64,000 nucleotides of DNA from positions 42,133 to 106,132 of the forward strand of contig PDIP01000086.1 of NCBI GenBank assembly GCA_002811645.1, read 5' to 3'. The stretch's first letter is position 1; the number at the start of each line of letters is the position of its first letter. Source of the DNA: Corallochytrium limacisporum (lineage: Eukaryota > Opisthokonta). The notes below the pieces were generated by a model, which searched no databases, was not told the origin of the DNA, and saw only the letters and a program-made list of their open reading frames with translations. Positions 50,319 to 58,740 of the stretch are shown here, in pieces. The translations under genes and the position numbers were made by a program.

Positions 50319-53315
50319 TTATATCAACCCGAATCCCTTACCATTGTTGATAGCAGTTCGTAATAGACGGTCCAGTTTGGTTGCTGAACTGTACTCCGGC
50401 AGGAGCAAGCGACTAAAGCAGGTATGTGCGGTTGGCAGGCGGTCACTGTCCGGACCGTTGCGTTGAATAACAAACTGCAAATTTCCGAGACCCTTGATGG
50501 GAATGCGATCACTGCCCGTAACAAAGACAAGTAGCAGTTTCTTCTCTTCCTCAGTGAGATCCCTCACTGTCTGCCACAGCCAGCGAATAACAGGATGTGA
50601 TTCGTTGTAGTCATCGTAGGTGGCTGCTCGTTCCAAGGCGTCAAAGTCAAAGTCGGGGGAGCCGCAGAGCAAGAGCTCAAGCTCTTCCGGCCGACACAGA
50701 CTCAGTGCATCACCTCCACAAATGCGATGAAAACCACGGTAGAATGCATGGAACTGGCGGCGAATCGAATCATTCAGCAAATAATTGACATAAAGATGCA
50801 CAAATTGTTCACGGTTCTCGGTGGTGACCGCAACATCGTCTCCATGCTCGACAAGATCGATCTGGACCATGTCACCGTCAAATTTCCGACGTTCCACGCG
50901 GAAAGTGCGGCAAAATATGTTCTCAACATCCCCTTCGAACTCCAACAACTGCTTTAACCCTTCATGCAAGTCTGGATCTAGGTCCTTGATGTCTTGCAAA
51001 CCGACCACCTCCCCCAAAAGCTTGCGGTAAACGGGCATAGGGAAATGGACGTCAAGGATAATGCCATTGTACACGGCAAGACCTAGGACATTCCCCACCA
51101 ATTCGAACTCATCATCCGTTGCGAGGCTGTCAGGATCAAACCAGTAGGACCGCATTTCGTCCAGGTGAGTAAACATTCCGTAGGAACTGTTGAAGATCTC
51201 GTCCACGATTAATTGGAAGAACTCTTTCTGCAGACCACCCATGTCCAAACCCATCTCACCACCGTTCACGTACTTGATTTTCAGCGGTTTCTTAAGATCT
51301 TTCGTCTTCTTACTGAGCTGCGACATGGTATCTGCCATAATTGAATCTCTTCGAATCTCCAGAACAAGGTATGGACATGTGGCACTCCTTAGCACACCCT
51401 GGATGCTACGACGCTCCGCATTATCCTCAAGGAGTTTTTGAGCATGTACCACCCACGCATGGTTCACAAACGCATCCTCAAAGACTTCTGCCATTTGCAC
51501 GACAGCATCGATGTGCAATATTTTGGTCTTGTGTGCTGGGTCGAACAGGAAAGGGTAGTTGAAAAAACTCATCGGGTGAGTGGCTAGGTTCTTCGCCAGA
51601 TTTTCGACCTTGATATCTCTGCTCTTCACCTCTGGATGTAGAATCTTTTGCCAAATATAGTACTCGAACTTGAAATCCAGCTTTCTGGCTAGATGATCAT
51701 TGTAGAAGATATCCCGAGTTGCAATGCCTCTGGCGCCATCTCCGTGTTCTCGGCCGCTCCTAATACCGATTTGATTGACTTCGACCAACATCTCAAGGAC
51801 GGAGAGACAAGCCGTAACGATACGATCCGGGCGTTCGTGAGGATGGACGTGAAGAGTCAAGAATTTCTGGAACAGGTTCACCAGGCGCGTGAAATGGTGC
51901 TCTTCGTACTGTGCTAACCACTCACACACAGTCTTTTTCACCCTTCCGACAATGTTGTCCGCGAAAATCAGACACAAACGACCCAGTAGGGCCTCATGGT
52001 AGCTCAGGTCGTCGAGCAGGGGCAGTTCCAAGAGGATAAGCAATTGTCGACAGTCCGCAGGTCGCAGAATAATGTTGTGCCGTAGTTGAGCAAGCAGAAT
52101 CTCAATACTGTTCACCATGGTGGTCTGGAAGGTGGCATGGGGCCCGAGGCTCAGAATGATGCGGTATGCTTCCCGGACGTGATCCAGATTGACTCCATGA
52201 GCCCCTCTAAATCCCGTGTCTATGTCTGATTCCGGTTCCATATCGCGAGCAGTTTGGTGGCCAGATGGGCCGGTATTTCCAGGGACTAGGCTTGGTGTTC
52301 GTGAGCTGCCATTTACGGGGAAGCTAGCATTAAGAGCAACACTAGAACAGAAGATTGTACGCAGAGAGTTAACAAGGAAAGCATTGTCCCCGGTGGCCTT
52401 ATAGGTCTGTACACATTCCTTCAAACTGTCCAGAGTCAGGTACTGAAGAGAAAATTCTCCGTCGTTGTCCTCCACGGTTTCGTCGTGATTGGTTGGGAGG
52501 GGTGAGAGCCCCCTCTGCTCCCCTTGAGATGGATCCGTGCCAGAGTGGTGCATTGGGCTCAGGCTGCGGTCTCTGCCATGACTATGGCTCTTACTTCGAC
52601 CACGGTTTGATGACGGGACACTAGGGCTCGGGCTCCGCGATGGTTTGTTCTCCGGTCCTCCTTCAAACAGCGAAGCGAACGGACTCTGAGTAAACAGTAC
52701 GTGCAAGAAGGGTCGCGGTGGCACCCCTTGCTCTTCTTCCTCCTCCGTCAACGGTGGTTCAAGAATCTCTCTTGGCAAGCGTGGTGCATTCCCGACGTGT
52801 TCCCTGCAAAGATATTTTTCACCGTGAGGCATGGATGCCAGTTGAAGCGATAAAATTACGCATATATCTGCAGGTAATTTCAGCCCCTGAGCATTGCTAC
52901 TGCACATAGGATTCCGACATTCATACTTACCGCAGCCCTTGGTGATCTGATTGTAATAACTACGGACCAGATCCTCGTACCTTTCCTTGGCCACGGCGTT
53001 GGGATTGTCTGGGAGCAAGTAGCTCGCCTTCGGAAGTGCAGCCTGAAGACTCAAATTTGTTGCAGACAATGCCGCCAAATTGCTTGCACTTAACGTTCTG
53101 CCATTTGAAAAATGGCTCAGTCCCTTTCGTGGAGATAAGCCCAATTGTGCACACTTCCGCTCACTAAACAAGTCTTGGGTAGGCCCATATTTTGAGGGCC
53201 TCCGTGGTTCTGGTGTTCTGATCCCGTCATGGCGCGAAGCCGATGGTCCACCTCCACTGGAACGCAGATGAAGATTCAATCTCGGGAGTCCGGCCTCTCC
53301 AACTGAATTATCCAT
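50319..53315 (-). CDS. AZUL-HECT E3 ubiquitin ligase, UBE3A type
   Basis: The 998-residue protein starts at the ATG at 53315. Its N-terminus is Ser/Pro/Arg-rich. At about residues 110-165 lies an AZUL zinc-binding domain: YYNQITKGCGKYECRNPMCSS, later LCREH. This is the mark of UBE3A. A disordered Ser/Arg-rich stretch follows, then a helical middle part and the HECT domain over roughly the last 350 residues. The catalytic Cys is C966 in AHTCFSRLLLPEYSS, 32 residues from the end, as in UBE3A. The protein ends KGFGLI, near the usual GFGML. UBE3A-type ligases send substrates to the proteasome. Human UBE3A has about 850-875 residues, so the disordered segments are longer here. Inside the AZUL coding part are strong look-alikes of splice sites. 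Confidence 0.92.
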   Translation of the reverse strand: MDNSVGEAGLPRLNLHLRSSGGGPSASRHDGIRTPEPRRPSKYGPTQDLFSERKCAQLGLSPRKGLSHFSNGRTLSASNLAALSATNLSLQAALPKASYLLPDNPNAVAKERYEDLVRSYYNQITKGCGKYECRNPMCSSNAQGLKLPADICVILSLQLASMPHGEKYLCREHVGNAPRLPREILEPPLTEEEEEQGVPPRPFLHVLFTQSPFASLFEGGPENKPSRSPSPSVPSSNRGRSKSHSHGRDRSLSPMHHSGTDPSQGEQRGLSPLPTNHDETVEDNDGEFSLQYLTLDSLKECVQTYKATGDNAFLVNSLRTIFCSSVALNASFPVNGSSRTPSLVPGNTGPSGHQTARDMEPESDIDTGFRGAHGVNLDHVREAYRIILSLGPHATFQTTMVNSIEILLAQLRHNIILRPADCRQLLILLELPLLDDLSYHEALLGRLCLIFADNIVGRVKKTVCEWLAQYEEHHFTRLVNLFQKFLTLHVHPHERPDRIVTACLSVLEMLVEVNQIGIRSGREHGDGARGIATRDIFYNDHLARKLDFKFEYYIWQKILHPEVKSRDIKVENLAKNLATHPMSFFNYPFLFDPAHKTKILHIDAVVQMAEVFEDAFVNHAWVVHAQKLLEDNAERRSIQGVLRSATCPYLVLEIRRDSIMADTMSQLSKKTKDLKKPLKIKYVNGGEMGLDMGGLQKEFFQLIVDEIFNSSYGMFTHLDEMRSYWFDPDSLATDDEFELVGNVLGLAVYNGIILDVHFPMPVYRKLLGEVVGLQDIKDLDPDLHEGLKQLLEFEGDVENIFCRTFRVERRKFDGDMVQIDLVEHGDDVAVTTENREQFVHLYVNYLLNDSIRRQFHAFYRGFHRICGGDALSLCRPEELELLLCGSPDFDFDALERAATYDDYNESHPVIRWLWQTVRDLTEEEKKLLLVFVTGSDRIPIKGLGNLQFVIQRNGPDSDRLPTAHTCFSRLLLPEYSSATKLDRLLRTAINNGKGFGLI

Positions 53316-54235
53316 CCTTGTTGTCCTGCAAAGTCTAGTAATGAATAGTTCAGCCTAGAGTGCCAATTTCGAATGTCATTGTCATTGTTTCCTATGCTAT
53401 GGTAACAGTTTTGAGCAACGTAATCGCACCTTGAGCAGGTGAATGACTGATCCGAGTGCTTCTTTAATAGCCACGACTTAAGAAGTTTTCAGCTCAACTA
53501 GGAACCCCGCTGCTATCGTGCGCTGTCGATGCTTGGCCGTCCTTGCGGCCAAAACCGAACAATGCGCTGCGGCGGGGCCCACCCGCCCTCCTCCCGCTTC
53601 CGCATACATTTCTACTTCTCTCTCGATTCAACTGCCGTTGGCCAAGTATTCCGCGGGGCACTTCCTGGTCCTCGAATACTGGGATGGTTCTCCACAGAGG
53701 GGCTCGTTGCCAACAAATAAAAAAACCTGCTTAAACTTCGGTACACTCAGTACATCGGACAGGTCCAGCCGGAAAACGGGCCCCAACTGTTTAGGGAATT
53801 CCCAGCAAGAGAACGAGGGGGGAAAAAGGGGTGGATGTAATTGTTTCCACAAAGGCGACCAGAAAATGCAAGGAAAAGTTTTCTCCCGTATCACTATCTC
53901 GAAAAGAGCCGCCAAACGTTCGGATTGTGGGTTTGCTATCCCCAACCACCCTAAGAAGGCGGGTCTGGAGGAATGGGGCATGCAACCCTTATCACCAATG
54001 TCGACACATTGCTTTGTATTGTCTTGTGTCTTTAAAGGTAGTTTAGTGCCTACTCGACTAGTTTCACGAATAATAGGCGAATATAGTGACTTTGTGAGTC
54101 TGTGTGCGGAAGTGGAGTAGATTTACAGACGATCTCACAAGTCAAGATAGCGCAAGACCCGCAAGACGTAGAACCGTCTCCCATTTCGATATGTAGGTCT
54201 GTGGGCACGAGAAGGGTCTTGACAAGCGATACGTT
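53316..54235. other. Divergent intergenic region of 0.9 kb
   Basis: Between two divergent starts. A frame of 200 codons on the plus strand (53518-54120) begins with GTG and shows no domain, so I do not call it. Confidence 0.5.
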
Positions 54236-55711
54236 ATGTCCCGCCTAGCTAGTGCGTGGAACAAGGCGGCTGTTCTAAGGAACATCTTTAAAGAGCGATG
54301 GAAACCACCAAGTTATGTTCCACAGGATATTACACTCCCTTCACGGCACATTCCCGTCGGAAAGGACGGTATTGTTTACGGTATTGTAAACCATGCCGAA
54401 CAGAAGAAATTATTGAATGCCACGGGTCAGAAGGATCTGATTGAGCTCTGTCGGTACATTTCAGCGTTGTGTACTCTGCGCTGGCAAGTACAGCGTGACC
54501 AAACAGAGTCCCTTTACGAATGGCTAGATCCCGACCTTCCACAACGGAAACACAGGACGTCAGCAAAGCAGGAGACCAGTCGCAGTGAATTTCTAGGTCA
54601 GCTGGACCGTATTGTTGCAAGGGCAAATTACACGCCAATGACCTGGCGGGAACAAACAAAAGCCCTCTTTAGTGACCGAGAAGACCATACTGCTGTGCTG
54701 GGCGGTTTGCGGATCAGTGTCGACTCGTCCAAATACTCGTTCGTGCGGGTATGGGTTCGTGGCCAAACAATTAAGCATGGCTACAAACGCTTGGTGCCGG
54801 AATTACGAATGGGTAGTCTGAGCAGTTTCTCATATCCGAAGCTCTTCACATTTTCACCTATGGACAGAACCGTGTATGATCGTGTTGTCATTGCTTTCCA
54901 GCCTCGCAAGCAGGAGACACCGGGTCGCTTCCAGCGCTTTAAGACTGGCACCATGAATTTCATCTGGAGTCTGATTGACACTGCCCCTCAGAGCTACAGT
55001 GAGAAAAACAGATTGGACCCGGACTTTGTATACATCAAATCGTTCCGAGATATTTCTGAAGAGGAACTGAGAATCCTCTTACCGCAAGTGACTATGAAAA
55101 TGTCAAGGTTTACATCCCTCCTTCTGGGTAGCACCATTGCCATCACAGGCATGTCCATGCTGAATCGTATTGGTAAGCAGGTGGCTGCGTTCTATGCCGT
55201 GCCGGTGCTATCCGGATATCTCACACTGCTCTCCTTGACTTCGTTTCGCAATCGTCGTAACGCAGTAATGGTAAACGCCTCGGATCTCCTATACTTGCGC
55301 AACTTGGCAAATAACAAGGCCGCGGTCAAGGTCCTGATTGCCCGCGCTGAGGATGAAGTGGCAAAGGAGGCAATGCTGTTGTACTATACTCTGTTGGCAT
55401 GGTCCAGTGGGAGCGCAAAGAAACAGTTTGCCACGATGTCAAGGTCGGAAGGACTAAGTCAGGTGAAGAAAGATATTGAAGTGTACCTTGAAAAGAACGA
55501 GAAAATCAAGGTCGATTTTGATATGACCAGTGCCATGGAGACACTGTACGACATCGGACTCCTCAGCACCCAGCCAAGTCAGGGTGGTGATGTGACTAGC
55601 ATGTCGTTACTGGTCCCGTCCCTCAGGGATGGGCTTCAGATCCTGTCTGAGGAATGGAAACAGGAGTCCAGAAAGACAGTAGTGTCTGAGACAGCGGAAG
55701 AAGTCATGTAG
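54236..55711 (+). CDS. DUF3754 protein, TMEM143-like
   Basis: The 491-residue protein (ATG at 54236) has the DUF3754 pattern. There is YKRLVPELRMGSL, a DRVVIAFQPRK strand and VYIKSFRDISEEELRILLPQ. Two adjacent membrane segments follow at about residues 288-335 (SLLLGSTIAITGMSML and FYAVPVLSGYLTLLSLT). After that comes a helical C-terminal part with AMLLYYTLLAW. TMEM143 is reported as mitochondrial in animals; its function is not known. The N-terminus (RLASAWNKAAVLRNIFKERW) is basic and amphipathic and could direct import. No intron is needed. Confidence 0.75.
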   Translation: MSRLASAWNKAAVLRNIFKERWKPPSYVPQDITLPSRHIPVGKDGIVYGIVNHAEQKKLLNATGQKDLIELCRYISALCTLRWQVQRDQTESLYEWLDPDLPQRKHRTSAKQETSRSEFLGQLDRIVARANYTPMTWREQTKALFSDREDHTAVLGGLRISVDSSKYSFVRVWVRGQTIKHGYKRLVPELRMGSLSSFSYPKLFTFSPMDRTVYDRVVIAFQPRKQETPGRFQRFKTGTMNFIWSLIDTAPQSYSEKNRLDPDFVYIKSFRDISEEELRILLPQVTMKMSRFTSLLLGSTIAITGMSMLNRIGKQVAAFYAVPVLSGYLTLLSLTSFRNRRNAVMVNASDLLYLRNLANNKAAVKVLIARAEDEVAKEAMLLYYTLLAWSSGSAKKQFATMSRSEGLSQVKKDIEVYLEKNEKIKVDFDMTSAMETLYDIGLLSTQPSQGGDVTSMSLLVPSLRDGLQILSEEWKQESRKTVVSETAEEVM

Positions 55712-56213
55712 CGGTGTGTATCAATAATGTATAATTTACTATCCTCACCATCGTCCACCATCGTCCTAAGCATCATTATCTTTAGTACACTTGCTGCATC
55801 CCTTCTATTGGGAAGGAATCATTCCTTGCTTCTCTTGCCAAAGGCATTTCGTCGAACGCTGCTGAATAGGACAATGGTATGCTTCTAGCATTATAGTTTG
55901 CCCCCTTCTTGACTCTCATTCGCTTTGTCTATATTGTACCGTGTCTTCCCCTCTGTGCATTTTCATACGCCATTCAGCTCTGCAATGTCCATATCACACT
56001 GGTCCGCGGATGCCCATATGCCAATCTTAACAGCACTCCCCAAACCCCCGGTTGCGAAGAAAGGGGGGTCTGTTCCGCACACACAATCGAGAAACCCGCC
56101 CTACCTACACCCGTCCGTACAGGTTCACTGCCAGCTGCATACGAAGGTACTATGGAGACGGAATCTTCGACACGAGTCACAAAAAAGAGCAAAGCGGGCT
56201 GCATAGTCAGTTT
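55712..56213. other. Intergenic DNA
   Basis: About 500 bp between the DUF3754 gene and the LRRC51 relic. Nothing recognised. Confidence 0.5.
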
Positions 56214-56815
56214 ATGGCCAAGGAGAATGCGAAGACAGCATATGCAAACATGACAAACGTTAAGAGGATACAGGTCCTGGGCCGTCCGATGGACTATACA
56301 TGTATGGATATCTTGGCATTTCCCGGCATGCTCAATGAAGAACCAAGGAACGATGACGATAATCTAAGAGCACCAAATAGACAGATGGTAAAGACTGAGG
56401 TTATATACAACAGCTTGCGCGTCAGTGGCAACATACTGGAACCATGGACAGAGATGACTCCAACCCTCAGACGGATCATTCCAGACATCGCACAGCTCAG
56501 GTGGCTCGACTTGTCCTTCAACTCACTATCGTCCATTTGCTCTGATATCAAGGAGCTTCCGGGATTAACACACTTGTACTTGCACGGAAGCAAGATCAAA
56601 GACATTGTACACTCGCAATAACTTAAGTATATGCCGCACTTAAAGAATCTCGCACTTCACTAAATCCCATCGAATCCCACCCTTGTTACAAGAAAACAGT
56701 CCTTCTGCTGTGTCCAGAAGTTAAGAATTTTGACTTTGCAACAGTCACGACACAGGAGCGTACCAATGCTACAATTACTGCGAAGCAGGATGCAGCAAAG
56801 AGGGCTCGGCGCTGA
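56214..56815 (+). pseudogene. LRRC51: Decayed LRRC51 gene (small LRR protein associated with ciliated organisms)
   Basis: The first 135 codons read as the N-terminal two thirds of LRRC51. GRPMDYTCMDILAF and LNEEPRN come first, then a block with ILEPW and PDIAQLRWLDLSFNSLSSI, then LPGLTHLYLHGSKI. A TAA at 56619 interrupts it. The same frame goes on with LKYMPHLKNLALH and meets a second TAA at 56661. One base back, from 56663, the family's C-terminal part continues: NPIESHPCYKKTVLLLCPEV, then NFDFATVTTQERTNAT, ending at TGA 56813. The match on both sides shows that the gene was once whole (about 200 residues). A start at 56250 is also possible. LRRC51 is the LRTOMT-type small LRR protein; from memory, its species range follows that of cilia. 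Confidence 0.8.
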
Positions 56816-56865
56816 ACACCATGTCGTAAGGGTATATGATTAATGTTTTATCGTTTCGAGAATAG

Positions 56866-58083
56866 TCATGAGTTGACCACGTCACTTTTCAGAACTGCGG
56901 TGAGATAATTTGCAGGGGCCAAACCTTGAGCCCCATCACTAGATTTTACGTGCCACCATCCCTCAGAATCAGTGATTCTATTGAGGACTGTTAGCTTGTC
57001 CCCGGCACGAATCAGCACTTCGTCGGCCTCCTGAGGCTCGTAATCGTAAATGGCAGTCAGCTCGTCGCTGGTACGGAACGCATCGGCAACGGCATCTAAA
57101 CGAGTCCGCATCTCTTCACTTTCTACCATGTCGAAAACGTTTTGGCCCTCATCGGTCTCAGCTAAAAGATCAGCTCCTTTCTCCAAAAGTAAGTCGAGGA
57201 TGGCGACAGAGTGCCGCTCATCACTGTCGACGGCCAAATGCAACGAGGTCCAATCTTCGTCATCTCGAGCATTTACATCTGCTCCACGCTCCAGGAGAAG
57301 CATGACTACGTTTAAGTCTCCATTCATGACAGCGACATGAAGGAGGGTCATGCCGTTGGCTCGCCTAGGTTGATTGACACATTCGATGTTCTCGAGCATT
57401 GATTTTACCTCGTCATGGAATCCGATCTCCACGGAATGTAATACCAGAGCATGTCTATCAAACGAAACACGCCGTGTTCTCTGCTCAGGAGTTTCCTTTG
57501 TAGTGGCAGGGCTTACTATACAGTCATGAAGGCGTTCAAACGATCCGTTCCGGATCATTTTCTCATCGCCACCTTCCATCGTCTCTTCTGACTCCTTTTT
57601 CTCTTCTTCGTTCCCCCTAGCCACTGAAGCTACTTCACTTTGGTCCATACCAGGCCTTACTTCTGTTCCTGTGTCCATATTCTCAATTTCAACAGTCTGC
57701 TCTTCTTCAACATGCCTTTCATCCTCGACCCAAGATACATCTTCTTCCCGTGGTGTGTTGTCTACGGTTGAGATTGTTTCGGAATCTATATAGCTAGCGG
57801 AAGCCAGCTCTTCAATATCACTAGGAACTTGTGTTTCATTGTCTCCTTTTTGCTTTGACATTGCCCAAAACTTATTGATCGTCATCTGACAGGACGTGGC
57901 AGTCATAGTGCCAAAAGGCATGCGGTCTTGCGGCGGTCCCTCGGAGAAACATGCCGGAGGCAAGGAAGAACGCGCACATCCCTTGCTCACGGGCTTTGGA
58001 TTTTTTGTATGACTGAGTGGTTCCAAATTTTCTTCATTGTCACCATTAACGAGGTACACGACGGGTTCTTCGTCCATGGACAT
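56866..58083 (-). CDS. ASPP-like protein: RVxF motif, ankyrin repeats and SH3 domain
   Basis: The 405-residue protein (ATG at 58083) has an acidic, disordered first half. At residues 205-208 it carries RVSF, a protein phosphatase 1 docking (RVxF) motif, directly followed by FDRHALVLHSVEIGFHDEV. Ankyrin repeats span about 211-330 (MTLLHVAVMNGD, WTSLHLAVDSDE). An SH3 domain closes the protein at 341-397 (AIYDYEPQEADE, EGWWHVK, GLAPANYL). RVxF, ankyrins and a final SH3 in this order are the signature of the ASPP family (ASPP1, ASPP2, iASPP), which ties PP1 and, in animals, p53 together. The long N-terminal part of animal ASPP proteins is missing. Inferred role: a PP1-targeting scaffold. Ankyrin-SH3 proteins of other families usually lack the RVxF at this spot. 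Confidence 0.8.
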   Translation of the reverse strand: MSMDEEPVVYLVNGDNEENLEPLSHTKNPKPVSKGCARSSLPPACFSEGPPQDRMPFGTMTATSCQMTINKFWAMSKQKGDNETQVPSDIEELASASYIDSETISTVDNTPREEDVSWVEDERHVEEEQTVEIENMDTGTEVRPGMDQSEVASVARGNEEEKKESEETMEGGDEKMIRNGSFERLHDCIVSPATTKETPEQRTRRVSFDRHALVLHSVEIGFHDEVKSMLENIECVNQPRRANGMTLLHVAVMNGDLNVVMLLLERGADVNARDDEDWTSLHLAVDSDERHSVAILDLLLEKGADLLAETDEGQNVFDMVESEEMRTRLDAVADAFRTSDELTAIYDYEPQEADEVLIRAGDKLTVLNRITDSEGWWHVKSSDGAQGLAPANYLTAVLKSDVVNS

Positions 58084-58718
58084 GGCGATTTCCTTTTTGA
58101 TCTCAAACGGATGGTCCGCTGCTCATACTCGTAAACCTTGCGATACAGCTCCTCCACTGACCATTACATTGGAATCATCTTCCTCGTAAAATAGGACTTA
58201 AAAATACCTGTGATCTGTTAAGGAGAAGGTCAATGGACGAATGTTCAAATACAGACGCACGCATTGAGAGCTTTAGGACCAAATTCTTGCCTATCCCCCC
58301 GCAGGACTGGTACGGACGCAAGTGAAAATGGTTCCGGCGATTCTGTTCCTAACGCAACAGCACCCTCCCCCCCCCCTTTAATTACCGTCGACCAATGGAG
58401 CGACCCCGTCCAGTACTCACCCTGTGGTGTCTTGAAACACTTGTCACCAGCAGTTGTCAATTCGCGGGTCGAGTGCGTGCAAATGGAAGAGTGTGGAATA
58501 AAGAGCACATCGTCATCTATGCGTGCGTCCATTTTTCGCCCCTCTTCGCCTCTCAATCGCTCTGCGTCTTGTTGTCGTTGAAGTGGTCTCTCTGCCCCGT
58601 GATGAATGCTTTGGAGTCCCTTGGCTACGCTTTTGTCCGGAGAGCTGAATTCTGCGCGCCTTTTTTTGTCAAGCACATCCAGTTCCGCCGCAGGCAAATA
58701 TGGTCATTATTTGCTCCG

Positions 58719-58740
58719 CCCCCCCCGGGGGGGGGGGGGG
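58719..58740. repeat. Perfect C-run/G-run palindrome
   Basis: About 8 C run directly into about 14 G. The structure is the same as at 13227-13251. Confidence 0.6.

Noticed and set aside
53518-54120. Plus-strand open frame of 200 codons upstream of the DUF3754 gene
   Set aside because: No ATG start and no domain, and other frames on both strands are also open.
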